From the NCBI GenBank assembly GCA_025058215.1, contig JANXEO010000001.1:186001-250000 (forward strand): a stretch of 64,000 nt of DNA. Direction: 5' to 3'. Within the stretch, counting starts at the first letter, position 1; every line of letters begins with the position of its first letter. The notes under the pieces are model-generated. The model was not told the origin of the DNA. It was given only the letters and a program-made list of their open reading frames with translations, and searched no databases. This document shows, piece after piece, positions 45,670 through 54,885 of the stretch. This DNA is from Candidatus Methanomethylicia archaeon (GTDB lineage: Archaea > Thermoproteota > Methanomethylicia > Culexarchaeales > Culexarchaeaceae). Both the position numbers and the translations under genes were made by a program.

Positions 45670-45896
45670 CACCATTTTTGTCTTTTCTTCATGTATAACA
45701 TGTCGAGTTTTATTATATCATCAAAATACTCTACGTGTGTAAAAATCATCCTCCGACAACAGTATCGAGTTATACCAAGTTCTTTAAATGCGCTATATGG
45801 TGATATTCCAGACTCTACTAAACGTTTAAATTTCTCAAATTTATTACCAATTGGAGCACCGCAAGTAAAGCAACGTATGGGATACACCTCCATCAC
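45669..45896 (-). CDS. rpoN: RNA polymerase subunit N (Rpb10)
   Basis: Small zinc-binding subunit joining RpoD/RpoL in polymerase assembly. The signature [15 protein letters not shown] (near the N-terminus) and [13 protein letters not shown] with the CC pair provide four zinc ligands. 75 aa. It overlaps S9 (four bases) upstream and eno downstream. Confidence 0.97.
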   Translation of the reverse strand: MMEVYPIRCFTCGAPIGNKFEKFKRLVESGISPYSAFKELGITRYCCRRMIFTHVEYFDDIIKLDMLYMKKRQKW

Positions 45897-46303
45897 CTAT
45901 AAGATTTCTGGAATCTACGGCGGGCAGAAGGCCCTCCAAATTTCTTAGGTTCTGTTCTCCTTGGGTCACCAGTTATCATGGTTCTATCATACTCAAGAAA
46001 CATCTTTTTCAAATCCTCATTATTAAACCACCTCACTAACCCTCTTGCAATAGCCATTCTCGCAGCATCAGCCTGACCCATAAACCCTCCACCTCTAACG
46101 GTAACTTCAATATCAACTTGATTTACCAATTTTTCTCCAGCTAGTTTTAAAGGTTCTAAAATCTTCCATCTTGCAAGTTCGGGTTGGTAAATAGGTAACG
46201 GAATACCATTTATATATACCCTACCATTTCCCGGTCTAAAAATAGCTTTAGCTATTGCAGTCTTTCTTTTTCCACTTATTACTAGAGCTTTCCCTTCAGA
46301 CAT
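45893..46303 (-). CDS. rps9: Ribosomal protein S9 (uS9)
   Basis: Small-subunit protein: [56 protein letters not shown], and the C-terminal [22 protein letters not shown]. About 136 aa from the ATG at 46303, which has GGTGAT five bases upstream within the L13 tail. Part of the RpoD-L18e-L13-S9-RpoN cluster. Confidence 0.98.
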   Translation of the reverse strand: MSEGKALVISGKRKTAIAKAIFRPGNGRVYINGIPLPIYQPELARWKILEPLKLAGEKLVNQVDIEVTVRGGGFMGQADAARMAIARGLVRWFNNEDLKKMFLEYDRTMITGDPRRTEPKKFGGPSARRRFQKSYR

Positions 46304-46751
46304 CTTGATCACCAGTCCATCCTAATTGTTTTGAAATTTCAATTAAATAAACATATTTGCCTGATAATCTTTTTACATCAGCTTCTTTAAACCTAACAAT
46401 TTTATAATTTCTATAATTTTCTGGAAAACCAAGGAAAATCTTTAATCTACGTAATGCTTCTCTACCTCTACGGTTATGTTTAGGGAGCATCCCCCATACA
46501 ATTTCCCTGAAAATCATATTCGGAGCTCTGTGTCTCTTAGGACCTCTATCGGGATTTCCTAAGGTACGTAGATTAAGGATTTTTTTAGCTTCTTCAAATA
46601 TACTCTGAGGCTTACCAGATACAACTGCTTTATCAATATTAACTACATAAATGGTTTTACCTTCAAGTAAATATTTAGCTACCATACTTGCAAGTCTACC
46701 CAAAATCATGTTTTCAGCATCGACAACAATTGTATTTTCATTACCACTCAT
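46296..46751 (-). CDS. rpl13: Ribosomal protein L13 (uL13)
   Basis: Large-subunit protein: [64 protein letters not shown]. 151 aa. Starts three bases after L18e and overlaps S9. Confidence 0.98.
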   Translation of the reverse strand: MSGNENTIVVDAENMILGRLASMVAKYLLEGKTIYVVNIDKAVVSGKPQSIFEEAKKILNLRTLGNPDRGPKRHRAPNMIFREIVWGMLPKHNRRGREALRRLKIFLGFPENYRNYKIVRFKEADVKRLSGKYVYLIEISKQLGWTGDQDV

Positions 46752-46754
46752 AAT

Positions 46755-47120
46755 TTAACCACCTATTATCTTAATTCCGGAACCTTTGGGGTTTAGGTTG
46801 ACTAAATCAATTATGCTAATACATTTACCATTGGCTTTCGTAATTTTTTCATAAGCAGATTTAGAAAAACTGAATGCAGCAACTGTAACTGGATGATCTA
46901 TTTCCCCTGCACCTAAAACTTTACCAGGAACTATGACTACATCACCCTTAGATGTACATCTATTGATTTTCCCAACATTTACAGCAATCCTCATCCTTCT
47001 TGGAGCTGATAATTTATTAGCAATATCACGCCATATTTTAGCATTGTTTTCAATGGATTTTTTCTTTAGAAAATTTATATTTTTCCTTAAATGTATGTTT
47101 GTAGGCCCCGTTCTTTTCAA
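46755..47120 (-). CDS. rpl18e: Ribosomal protein L18e (eL18)
   Basis: Large-subunit protein of 121 aa: RIAVNVGKINRCTSKGDVVIVPGKVLGAGEIDHPVTVAAFSFSKSAYEKI is interrupted only by family-typical substitutions, with a basic N-terminus (GPTNIHLRKNINFLKKKS). TTG start at 47120 preceded by GAGGTGATATGAA, which includes the rpoD stop. Confidence 0.95.
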   Translation of the reverse strand: MKRTGPTNIHLRKNINFLKKKSIENNAKIWRDIANKLSAPRRMRIAVNVGKINRCTSKGDVVIVPGKVLGAGEIDHPVTVAAFSFSKSAYEKITKANGKCISIIDLVNLNPKGSGIKIIGG

Positions 47121-47121
47121 T

Positions 47122-47952
47122 TCATATCACCTCTTTAATTTTAATTAAAAATTCATCACATTTCTCAGCTAAAATGGTTGCAGCAGTGTAAACTATCTTA
47201 GTAGGTGAAAGTGCTCCAGTGGATTCGATATAGAAAATGAAAGTTTTATCATCAGCATCTAATTTAATAGCTCTGTATTCACAAGCTTCAACACAAGAAT
47301 TACAAAGATTACAATTTAATGGGTAACGTAAGTATGGATAACCTTTTTCTTCATTAACGTTTAATGCCCCCTTAAAACATGCATTTACACATGTCAATAG
47401 CTCATCTACTCTACATTTGACGCATTTTGTGGTATCAACTATTACACGTGGCATATACTTGTATACACAAACAGATACTGGTTGAAAACGTGCATTTTCT
47501 TTACCCCGTCCCAGCCTTGCATACATTTCAATTACAATTTCATCACCCACAGATAATTTCGTTAATGGAAAATCATCACTAACGGGGACCACTCTCGGAT
47601 CACTTGATGTTATATCACGTGAATAAACAGTTTTAGGTTCATCGTCTGCTTTTACATTTAATATCAGAGTAACCTGACAACGAGAACAACCAACTCCATT
47701 ACATACACATTTTTCAGGCAAATTAAAGCTCTCCAAATCAGTAGTTAAAGGAATTAAGGATAATCTATGCACTAAAATTTCATCATAAACTGGGGAGGTA
47801 TTATTTATTATTACAAATTCACTAATAGCCATAACTGGGACTTCTGATATCATAATCCTTCTTAAAGCATTCGAAAAAGCATGATTTGAACCTTCAACAA
47901 TGAATCTTAATTCATTATTTTTAAACTCGAGTATTTTAACTGATGAGACCAT
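47122..47952 (-). CDS. rpoD: RNA polymerase subunit D (Rpb3) with two ferredoxin-like cysteine sets
   Basis: Assembly-platform subunit of RNA polymerase, partner of RpoL/RpoN. N- and C-terminal dimerisation domain text: SNALRRIMISEVPVMAI and SLIPLTTDLESF. The insert domain carries two full cysteine quartets: C177, C180, C188, C192 and C214, C217, C220, C224 (numbering from ATG 47952), enough for two [4Fe-4S] clusters. Sulfolobus RpoD has one or two such clusters. There is also CVCNGVGCSRC near residue 82-92. About 276 aa. GGTGATTACT precedes the ATG at 47952; the frame opens at 47964. Confidence 0.96.
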   Translation of the reverse strand: MVSSVKILEFKNNELRFIVEGSNHAFSNALRRIMISEVPVMAISEFVIINNTSPVYDEILVHRLSLIPLTTDLESFNLPEKCVCNGVGCSRCQVTLILNVKADDEPKTVYSRDITSSDPRVVPVSDDFPLTKLSVGDEIVIEMYARLGRGKENARFQPVSVCVYKYMPRVIVDTTKCVKCRVDELLTCVNACFKGALNVNEEKGYPYLRYPLNCNLCNSCVEACEYRAIKLDADDKTFIFYIESTGALSPTKIVYTAATILAEKCDEFLIKIKEVI

Positions 47953-47973
47953 AGTAATCACCAAATAGTATTT

Positions 47974-48369
47974 TTACAGTCTTCTACCTCTACGACCACC
48001 AGGCCTTCTAGTAGTATCATGAGGTATTGGAGTTACGTCTTCTATTCTACCTATAATGAAACCAGATCTTGCAAGAGCTCTAATGGCAGCTTGAGCTCCT
48101 GGACCTGGAGTTTTAATGCTATGACCTCCTGGAGCTCTAACTTTTATGTGTAGGGCTTTCATACCTTTATCTTTTACTATTTGAGCAATTTTGAAGACAG
48201 CCTGCATAGCGGCGTATGGTGATGGTTTTTCTCTATCAGCTTCTACAACCACCCCACCTGAAGATATAGCAACAGTTTCGGCTCCTGAGAGATCAGTAAT
48301 ATGGATGATAGTATTGTTAAGAGAACTGTAAATATGTGCAACCCCCCATAGAATATCTCTACTACTCAT
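47974..48369 (-). CDS. rps11: Ribosomal protein S11 (uS11)
   Basis: Small-subunit protein: [32 protein letters not shown] and the highly conserved [19 protein letters not shown], ending [19 protein letters not shown]. 131 aa, ATG with AGAGGTGATT upstream. It precedes rpoD in an S13-S4-S11-RpoD operon. Confidence 0.98.
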   Translation of the reverse strand: MSSRDILWGVAHIYSSLNNTIIHITDLSGAETVAISSGGVVVEADREKPSPYAAMQAVFKIAQIVKDKGMKALHIKVRAPGGHSIKTPGPGAQAAIRALARSGFIIGRIEDVTPIPHDTTRRPGGRRGRRL

Positions 48370-48371
48370 GT

Positions 48372-48881
48372 TTAATCACCTCTGTTTACTATGGCAGAAA
48401 TATGTGAGCTATCATATGAATAATGAATTTTGTCTTCTTCTTCTTTACTAACAATATAACCGGGAATCGTGACACGTCTACTATTAATGGATATATGTCC
48501 ATGAACTATAAGTTGTCTAGCATGATGAATAGATCTAGCCAGTCCCTTCCTATATACAATTGTTTGTAGACGCCTTTCAAGTAAATCCTCCACTCTTAAT
48601 CCCAAAACATCATCTATAGAAGCATCTTCGGACAATAGACCTATCCTAGATAATTTGCTAATGAGTTCTTTACGTCTAACATTTAATTCTTCAGGGGGTA
48701 AAGCTAGCATCAGACGTGCTTGCTGTCTAACCTTTGATAATAAAGTTTTCGCTATTCTAAGTTCACGTTTATTTCTAAGCCCATATGCACCAACTAATTT
48801 GAGTTCTTCCTCAAGTAATTCTCTTTTCCATGGATGTCGAGGACTTTTCCACTTATTTTTTGACCGTCGTGGATCACCCAT
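48372..48881 (-). CDS. rps4: Ribosomal protein S4 (uS4)
   Basis: Small-subunit primary rRNA-binding protein. Archaeal S4 start [39 protein letters not shown], followed by the S4 domain ([44 protein letters not shown]). 169 aa. It begins 23 bases after S13. Confidence 0.98.
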   Translation of the reverse strand: MGDPRRSKNKWKSPRHPWKRELLEEELKLVGAYGLRNKRELRIAKTLLSKVRQQARLMLALPPEELNVRRKELISKLSRIGLLSEDASIDDVLGLRVEDLLERRLQTIVYRKGLARSIHHARQLIVHGHISINSRRVTIPGYIVSKEEEDKIHYSYDSSHISAIVNRGD

Positions 48882-48904
48882 GCAAAATCCACCCGAAAAT
48901 AATT

Positions 48905-49345
48905 TTATCTTGGTTTGTGAGATACACCTACGGTTTGTCCAGTTCTTCCAGTAGTTCTTGTTTTTTGTCCTCTTACTTTTAATCCTAATGCGTGTCTAAT
49001 ACCCTTCCAGCATTTTATTTTCTTCATGAATTCAATATCTGCCTTAACTCTCAATATCAGATCAGAGCCTATCAAATGCTTATTTTCATTAGTTTCAAGA
49101 TCTCTTGTTCTATTAACTATCCAGAAGGGAACATGTTTAGGTAACGAATTAATTATACTTTCAAGTTTCTTTATTTTTGCTTCAGGCAAGAATCCTAACT
49201 TTTCATCTGGAGATACTTCAGCTAATTTAATAATAACATGTGCTAAATTAACTCCAATACCTTTTATTTTTGAGAGAGCGTAAACTACTTTCAAGGAGCC
49301 ATCTACATCCTGTCCAGCTATCCGCACAATATGTCTAAACGACAT
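48905..49345 (-). CDS. rps13: Ribosomal protein S13 (uS13)
   Basis: Small-subunit head protein: [69 protein letters not shown]. 146 aa. First gene of the S13-S4-S11-RpoD operon; a TATA box lies at 49388-49398. Confidence 0.98.
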   Translation of the reverse strand: MSFRHIVRIAGQDVDGSLKVVYALSKIKGIGVNLAHVIIKLAEVSPDEKLGFLPEAKIKKLESIINSLPKHVPFWIVNRTRDLETNENKHLIGSDLILRVKADIEFMKKIKCWKGIRHALGLKVRGQKTRTTGRTGQTVGVSHKPR

Positions 49346-49387
49346 GTATTAAACACCTTTAACTGTAAACAAAACATTAAAACTTAC

Positions 49388-49398
49388 TATTTAAATTT
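49388..49398 (-). promoter_or_regulatory. TATA box for the S13/RpoD operon
   Basis: GAAAATTTAAATAG in minus sense lies about 45 bases upstream of the S13 ATG; start of transcription would be near 49368. Sequence match only. Confidence 0.45.
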
Positions 49399-49505
49399 TC
49401 TTCAAATATACAATTGAACTTGAAGTAAAGTAGAGCAGCAAATTAAAACTTAAATCAAGTATATAACTTCAAAATTAAATTTCAAGATTTTAGATTATTG
49501 TGGTA

Positions 49506-49578
49506 TGGGCGGGCTGGGATTTGAACCCAGGACCACCGCCGTGTGAGGGCGGTATCCTACCAACTAGACGACCCGCCC
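49506..49578 (-). tRNA. tRNA-Val (CAC)
   Basis: Cloverleaf on the minus strand: acceptor GGGCGGG/CCCGCCC, D arm, anticodon stem CCGCC/GGCGG with loop CTCACAC (anticodon CAC), and T arm CTGGG-TTCAAAT-CCCAG. Discriminator A. 73 nt with no intron and no encoded CCA. A TATA-like CTTTATTAATATT lies about 20-35 bases upstream. Confidence 0.97.
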
Positions 49579-49669
49579 ATAAGTTAAACAAGAAGTTAAT
49601 ATTAATAAAGATAATTTCAGTAATTACTATTTTCAATATTTGTTTTACTTAAGGTTAATAACTTAATTT

Positions 49670-50173
49670 TTACTTGAAAATATCATCTTCTATTTCCTTT
49701 ATCTTTTTCTCGAGAAAAGATACTATCTTACTATTATCGAAAAACTCAAGCGTTTCTCCACATACCTTACATTTGAAATCATAGTCGATAGCTTCTTCAA
49801 ATGGCATTTTAACTCTGTCCTTGGGACAGTGCATAAACGTATATTTTTTCTCATACTCAAGTCTTTCTCTAAGTTTCTTTAAAACAGCATGCTTCTTTGC
49901 ACGTACAATGAATTCAACATTATCTTTATTAAGTCTCCAAAAATATATAAACCATCCAGTTGTTTTATCTCTCACTCTTTTATAAGAAACTAGTTGGTTA
50001 TCATATAAGGCATATAAGATCTTTCTAACATTGTTAAGTTTTATACCAGTTTTTTGAGCTAACATTTCATCTGTAACATCAAAATTCTCAGATAAAAATG
50101 AAACTACAGCGGCACCCTCATCTCCCAAAAGCTCCCTAACTAACTCTATGAAACCTTCATCAAGATGCTTCAA
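49670..50173 (-). CDS. tfe: Transcription factor E alpha (TFE)
   Basis: Archaeal TFIIE-alpha homologue, promoting open-complex formation. Residues 1-95 form a winged helix (ELLGDEGAAVVSFLSENFDVTDEMLAQKTGIKLNNVRKILYAL) and residues about 110-145 a zinc ribbon with CPKD and CKVCGE. 167 aa, standard for TFE without the beta subunit. Next gene is Trm56; tRNA-Val is just downstream. Confidence 0.94.
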   Translation of the reverse strand: MKHLDEGFIELVRELLGDEGAAVVSFLSENFDVTDEMLAQKTGIKLNNVRKILYALYDNQLVSYKRVRDKTTGWFIYFWRLNKDNVEFIVRAKKHAVLKKLRERLEYEKKYTFMHCPKDRVKMPFEEAIDYDFKCKVCGETLEFFDNSKIVSFLEKKIKEIEDDIFK

Positions 50174-50262
50174 TTTAAACCCCCAAAGTGACTTTTTATC
50201 TTATCTACGTATTTAATTTCTAAATAAAACCAAAAATATTTTTCTTAAGTTGACATATGAAG

Positions 50263-50799
50263 TTAGAAAACTTTTATAACATGTTTACCTCTTTGTGATG
50301 GTAAAATTCTAATTTTTGCATTTTCGAAATAGCTATTGAAAACCCATTCATCAAACAATTTTAGCAGAAAAACAGCTAACGCAGCAACTTCAGAATGTGG
50401 TTGATTACCTATAGCCACATTCCAATCAGCAATTTCATAATAAAATCTAGGGACTTTTTCAGCACCGACAATTATCAATTTCTTCCTCTTTTGGCTATTC
50501 TTTATATCATTTATAACTTGAGGTAGATTTAAACCATACATCGTAAGGTGAATTATTTCACCGCCTTGAGCTTTCCACTCTATACAGTATTTGTTAGGAT
50601 CTTCAGTAAAATCAATTAAAAAATCGCCACCCCAATTTTTACAAACATATTTTATGGAATTAAAAACTTTTTCATCGTAATAATCAAGTATAATTCCCCT
50701 GGCTCCAAAAGCTCTTGCCACTAATCCAACATGTGTAGTTATACGTTTGTCTCTGAGTAGCCTATGACCTATTCTTAGAATATAAACCTCAAAATTCAT
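50263..50799 (-). CDS. trm56: tRNA (cytidine-56-2'-O)-methyltransferase
   Basis: SPOUT-type methyltransferase making Cm56 in archaeal tRNAs. Family text: VYILRIGHRLLRDKRITTHVGLVARAFGA, VIVGAEKVP-like IIVGAEKVPRFYYEIADWNVAIGNQPHSEVAALAVFL near the knotted SAM site. 178 aa. ATG at 50799. Paired with the tfe gene; divergent from hflX. Confidence 0.93.
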   Translation of the reverse strand: MNFEVYILRIGHRLLRDKRITTHVGLVARAFGARGIILDYYDEKVFNSIKYVCKNWGGDFLIDFTEDPNKYCIEWKAQGGEIIHLTMYGLNLPQVINDIKNSQKRKKLIIVGAEKVPRFYYEIADWNVAIGNQPHSEVAALAVFLLKLFDEWVFNSYFENAKIRILPSQRGKHVIKVF

Positions 50800-50874
50800 A
50801 CCAATAATTATGAAATAAGGATGGAAAAATATAAATTTTAAAGAATTTAGTTTCTTATGACAAAATAAATAAAT

Positions 50875-51963
50875 ATGAGAGCAATAATTGTTGAAGTATT
50901 AGGAAAAAATACAAAAACAAAGATTCCTGAGACCAAAGAACTTGCTAAAAGCTTGGGATACGAGATTATAAAAGAAGTAATTCAAGTTAGAAAAACTCCA
51001 GATCATAGATACTTAGTTGGTATAGGAAAATTAAAGGAACTAAAAGAACTTGTGAAAGAAGAAAATGTTAAAACAATAATTTTCACAAATACACTTAAGG
51101 CAAATCAAGCGTTTAGAATAAGAAAGGTGATTGGATGGAATATAAATGTTATTGATAGAAACCTACTAATATTGGAAGTATTTGAAAGAAGAAGTAGAAC
51201 AGCAGAAGCAAAAATGCAAATAGAATTAGCGAGATTGTATTATATGCTACCTTGGGTTAAGGAATACTTAAGATCTAGAGATATTTATGGTGAACAGGTG
51301 GGATGGGGTGCTTTAGGAGAATATTTGCATAAATTGTATGAGCAACATATAATGAACAGAATAAGATCACTTGAGAAAAAACTTAAAGGAACCAGACTCA
51401 GGACTATAGATAGGATAAATAAGAGAAAGGAACAAGGATTTTTAGAACTAGTATTAACGGGATATACACAGGCTGGAAAAACAGAATTATTTAACAAGTT
51501 AACAGGTGAAAATAAACCAGTAGGGCTAGGACCATTCACTACATTATCAACATATGCTAGAAGATTATATTCACCACAAATGAACGGAAATAATAACATA
51601 ATTGTAATAGATTCAATAGGATTCATAGAAGATTTACATCCAATAATCCTTAATGCATTTTACACAACACTTCATGAGTTATCATTGTCAGATTTGATAA
51701 TCCTCGTAATAGATGGTTCTGAAAGTGTTAATGAAATAAGAAGAAAGACAGAAACATCACAAGAAATTATAAATAATATAGCTTTAGGTAGAGAAGTTAT
51801 TATTGCATTAAACAAAATCGATTTAATAAATGAGGAAAAAATCTGGGAATGCAAGAAAATAATTGGAGAATTTTTCCCGTATAATGACATAATACCAATA
51901 AGTGCAAAAAAGGATTTAAATTTAGATATGTTAATAAAAAGGATTGTTGAGAAGTTCAAATAA
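50875..51963 (+). CDS. hflX: GTPase HflX
   Basis: Ribosome-associated GTPase that in bacteria splits stalled or heat-damaged ribosomes. It has the HflX N-terminal domain (PDHRYLVGIGKLKELKELV), a glycine-rich helical linker (GEYLHKLYEQHIMNRIRSLEKKLKG), and the G domain: G1 GYTQAGKTELFNKLTG (about 203-218), G3 DSIGFIEDL, G4 NKIDLI. 362 aa. ATG start at 50875 with TATA-like ATATAAATTT about 45 bases upstream and no strong Shine-Dalgarno. Confidence 0.94.
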   Translation: MRAIIVEVLGKNTKTKIPETKELAKSLGYEIIKEVIQVRKTPDHRYLVGIGKLKELKELVKEENVKTIIFTNTLKANQAFRIRKVIGWNINVIDRNLLILEVFERRSRTAEAKMQIELARLYYMLPWVKEYLRSRDIYGEQVGWGALGEYLHKLYEQHIMNRIRSLEKKLKGTRLRTIDRINKRKEQGFLELVLTGYTQAGKTELFNKLTGENKPVGLGPFTTLSTYARRLYSPQMNGNNNIIVIDSIGFIEDLHPIILNAFYTTLHELSLSDLIILVIDGSESVNEIRRKTETSQEIINNIALGREVIIALNKIDLINEEKIWECKKIIGEFFPYNDIIPISAKKDLNLDMLIKRIVEKFK

Positions 51964-52053
51964 AACCATCAATTAATAAGATTCTTTAATAATTATTTCT
52001 TTAAATTAAAATTTGATTAATCCACCAACTTTTTACAAAAATTTTACCCCTTT

Positions 52054-52563
52054 CTACTTTTCCTTTTGCTTTCTGTTTTTTACTTCAGCTATATCACCAA
52101 GTGTTACATTTATTTTTTCTACATAAGAAAGAGAACGCTCGAAGGTCTTAATTGATGGCTCTAAAAGTTTAATGTTAAGTATTTTCTCTAATCGTTTTGC
52201 TAGGTCTATAGAAGGAATCATTTTCCCACTTTCGATTTTTTTAATTACGGAAACTTTTTCATTTAGCTGTCCAGCAAGAATATCAACAGTCCATCCTATC
52301 TTCTCTCTTGCACTTCTAATCTTTTCAGCATAATCATTTACAACTTCATAATCTTCTATATTTTTGCCAAAGTCCTTAGGTAATTTGTTAAACAAATCTT
52401 TTTTAGTTTTTGTTTTAAGAGTTCTATTTCTATTTTGAGGACATATTTCATATCCATGTTTCGAACATTTTTCACATACGCTTAGTACTGCACCTAAAAT
52501 AACTACTTTTTTACCTTTATCTCTTAATGGTGATCCACAAATTTCGCATGACAAACAAGTCAC
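52054..52563 (-). CDS. Multiprotein bridging factor 1 (MBF1)
   Basis: Archaeal transcription/translation-linked protein with an N-terminal zinc ribbon (CEICGSPL; CEKCSKHG) and a C-terminal cro/xre helix-turn-helix (VDILAGQLNEKVSVIKKIESGKMIPSIDLAKRLEKIL). 169 aa. Homologues associate with ribosomes in archaea. It faces the PAN gene across a 247-base gap. Confidence 0.92.
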   Translation of the reverse strand: MTCLSCEICGSPLRDKGKKVVILGAVLSVCEKCSKHGYEICPQNRNRTLKTKTKKDLFNKLPKDFGKNIEDYEVVNDYAEKIRSAREKIGWTVDILAGQLNEKVSVIKKIESGKMIPSIDLAKRLEKILNIKLLEPSIKTFERSLSYVEKINVTLGDIAEVKNRKQKEK

Positions 52564-52810
52564 CTAAGTAAATTATTTGATAGGATTTGACATCATATAT
52601 TAATCATCTATGCTATAAATTAAAGTTTATCATTTTACACTATAGTGATGGAATAGGCTGATTACAATTTCTTACTAGTTTTTTGGTCATTAATAAATAC
52701 AGTACATCATTATTACTGTTTTATAACAATTTACCTTGATTACTTATTATTAGAAAACTTGTTTAATATAACGAAACCTTAATTTTATGCGAAGCGTATA
52801 AAAAAGATGT

Positions 52811-54010
52811 ATGACGTTCAGAGTGAACGGTGAAAGCAGTGCTCAAAAAAACTATAGTAAAGCGTTAGATTACCAAATGTATTTAGAAAAGAGGTTACTC
52901 CAAATAGAGGAAGAATTAAGACTTTTGAATATGGAAAGAGAAAGGCTTCTTGAAGAAATAACATATTTAAGAAATGAACTGGAGAAAATGAAAACACCAC
53001 CTCTAATTGAAGCCTACATAGTTGATGTCTTAAATGATGGAAGGGTAATAGTGAAAAGTTCGACAGGACCAAATTTGGTAGTACAAGTTTCTAGTGAAAT
53101 AGACGTGAAAAAACTTAGACCCTATATCAGAGTTGCGTTAAATCAGAGGAATTTCGCTGTTGTGGAAGTACTACCTCAGACAGAAGATCCATATGTTCAA
53201 GTAATGGAAATTATTGAAAGACCAAGTATAACGTATGATGATATAGGAGGACTGGAGGAGCAGAAAAGAGAAATAAGAGAATCTATTGAATTACCGTTAA
53301 AACATCCAGAATTATTTGAAAGAGTAGGTATAGATCCTCCTAAAGGTGTTTTACTATATGGACCACCAGGATGTGGAAAAACATTACTAGCAAAAGCAGT
53401 AGCAAACGAAACAAATGCAACTTTCATAAGAACTGTAGGTTCTGAACTTGTCAAAAAGTATATAGGTGAAGGTGCAAGAATAGTTAAAGAGATTTTTGCT
53501 TTAGCTAGAAGAAAGGCTCCAAGCATAGTATTCATAGACGAAATAGATGCAATAGGTGCTCGGAGGCTAGGGGACGTTACAAGTGGAGAAAGAGAAGTCT
53601 ATAGAACCCTAGCCCAACTATTATACGAACTTGATGGTTTTGAGCCTAGAGGAAATGTGAAAGTTATTGCCGCTACAAATAGAATTGACATATTAGACGA
53701 AGCTCTTTTACGTCCTGGAAGATTTGATAGAATAATCTATGTACCATTGCCGAACGATGAAGAAAGAGAGAAAATATTCAAAGTTCATATGAAGAAACTT
53801 AACCTTGATGAAGGAACATCAATAAAAATACTTGTGAAGGAAACTAGCGGCATGACTGGTGCAGACATAATGAAAATATGCGTTGAAGCTGGTATGAATG
53901 CCATAAGAAGAAATATGGATAAAATAACTATGAGTGATTTTCTTAAAGCAATAGAAAAAGTGAAGAACGAAAGAGGAAAGAAAGAAAGTGTAACAACTAT
54001 ATATAGGTAA
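52811..54010 (+). CDS. pan: Proteasome-activating nucleotidase (PAN)
   Basis: Hexameric AAA ATPase that unfolds and threads proteins into the 20S proteasome. Order: coiled coil about residues 20-62, OB-fold domain, AAA domain with GPPGCGKT (184-191), DEID, and the second-region ATNRID. The C-terminal residues IYR form the HbYX motif that docks into alpha-ring pockets. 399 aa. ATG at 52811 follows a TATA-rich region; a GTG at 52823 is an alternative start. PsmA is at 15.7 kb, PsmB at 60.2 kb. Confidence 0.97.
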   Translation: MTFRVNGESSAQKNYSKALDYQMYLEKRLLQIEEELRLLNMERERLLEEITYLRNELEKMKTPPLIEAYIVDVLNDGRVIVKSSTGPNLVVQVSSEIDVKKLRPYIRVALNQRNFAVVEVLPQTEDPYVQVMEIIERPSITYDDIGGLEEQKREIRESIELPLKHPELFERVGIDPPKGVLLYGPPGCGKTLLAKAVANETNATFIRTVGSELVKKYIGEGARIVKEIFALARRKAPSIVFIDEIDAIGARRLGDVTSGEREVYRTLAQLLYELDGFEPRGNVKVIAATNRIDILDEALLRPGRFDRIIYVPLPNDEEREKIFKVHMKKLNLDEGTSIKILVKETSGMTGADIMKICVEAGMNAIRRNMDKITMSDFLKAIEKVKNERGKKESVTTIYR

Positions 54011-54020
54011 AGGTATTACT

Positions 54021-54521
54021 ATGTATATACAAAACATTGAGTATGTGAAATATATGTTGAGAAAAATTGCGGACTATCAATTTGGAGAAGGAATAGGATG
54101 TATACTTTTCCCAGAGGAAATAGAGATAGAAAAGTCGAAAAGAAAGGGGAAAATAAGGCACATAAAATTATATGGTAAATTAATAGCAACACTAAGAGCA
54201 AGTGATGGACAAATAGCATTAACAATTTATGGAGCGAAAATTATAAAAGAACATACTAAACCTCCTAAAATGAGAGTAATAGTAACAAATGAAGTATCAA
54301 GTTTTATAAGTGAAGGAAGAAATGTATTTGCAAAACATGTGAAGGCAGCAGATTTAGAGGTGCGTCCTGGAAGCGAGGTAATAGTAGTTAATGAAAATGA
54401 TGAATTATTAGCTGTTGGAAAAGCAATATTAAGTGGCGAAGAAATGATAATGTTCAAAAAAGGGATTGCCGTAAAAGTTAGACGTGGAGTGAGAGAAAAT
54501 GAGGAAAATGTCTTCTCGTGA
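54021..54521 (+). CDS. PUA-domain RNA-binding protein
   Basis: Protein of about 166 aa with a C-terminal PUA domain (residues about 85-155: VRVIVTNEV-like MRVIVTNEVSSFISEGRNVFAKHVKAADLEVRPGSEVIVVNENDELLAVGKAILSG in family-typical pieces). The N-terminal region resembles the pre-PUA segments of archaeosine-transglycosylase-like proteins. No catalytic domain, so it is probably an RNA-binding accessory factor. Overlaps nac by about 23 bases, and PAN-PUA-NAC appears to be one operon. Confidence 0.85.
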   Translation: MYIQNIEYVKYMLRKIADYQFGEGIGCILFPEEIEIEKSKRKGKIRHIKLYGKLIATLRASDGQIALTIYGAKIIKEHTKPPKMRVIVTNEVSSFISEGRNVFAKHVKAADLEVRPGSEVIVVNENDELLAVGKAILSGEEMIMFKKGIAVKVRRGVRENEENVFS

Positions 54522-54870
54522 ATTGAAGAGATTTATGCAAAAAATGGGTATGAATGTTGATGAAATAGGGGATGTAGAAGAAATAATAATAATAAGGAAA
54601 CAAAAAATCATGAAAATACCATCCCCAAATGTATCAATGATAAGAATTGGTGATCAAACAATAATACAAGTTATAGCTGAGAAAATATTAACAGAAGAAA
54701 GAAGGGAAACTGTAAAACAAATAGAAATTGAAATACCAGAAGAAGATATTCAACTCGTAGCTGCTCAAGCGGGAGTAAGCTTGGAAGAAGCCAGAAAAGC
54801 ATTAAAACAAGCAGATGGAGATCTCGCAAAGGCAATATTAATATTAACCACTATCAAAACTAATAAATAA
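54499..54870 (+). CDS. nac: Nascent polypeptide-associated complex protein (NAC)
   Basis: Ribosome-associated chaperone; archaeal NAC is a homodimer of alpha-type subunits. A NAC domain (GDVEEIIIIRKQKIMKIPSPNVSMIRIGDQTIIQV) is followed by a C-terminal UBA helix bundle (EEDIQLVAAQAGVSLEEARKALKQADGDLAKAIL). 123 aa. ATG at 54499, an ATG at 54508 is an alternative. Third gene after PAN and the PUA protein, a cluster with a protein-quality theme. Confidence 0.94.
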   Translation: MRKMSSRELKRFMQKMGMNVDEIGDVEEIIIIRKQKIMKIPSPNVSMIRIGDQTIIQVIAEKILTEERRETVKQIEIEIPEEDIQLVAAQAGVSLEEARKALKQADGDLAKAILILTTIKTNK

Positions 54871-54885
54871 TTGCTGAGTATATTA

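Noticed and set aside
52627-52700. GTGATGG followed by CTGA on the plus strand in the MBF1-PAN gap
   Set aside because: Only six bases separate the boxes and no second pair follows; not a guide RNA layout.
52815-52829. Inverted repeat CGTTCA-GAG-TGAACG at the start of PAN
   Set aside because: It lies inside the first codons of PAN; short repeats of this size are expected by chance and there is no second copy.
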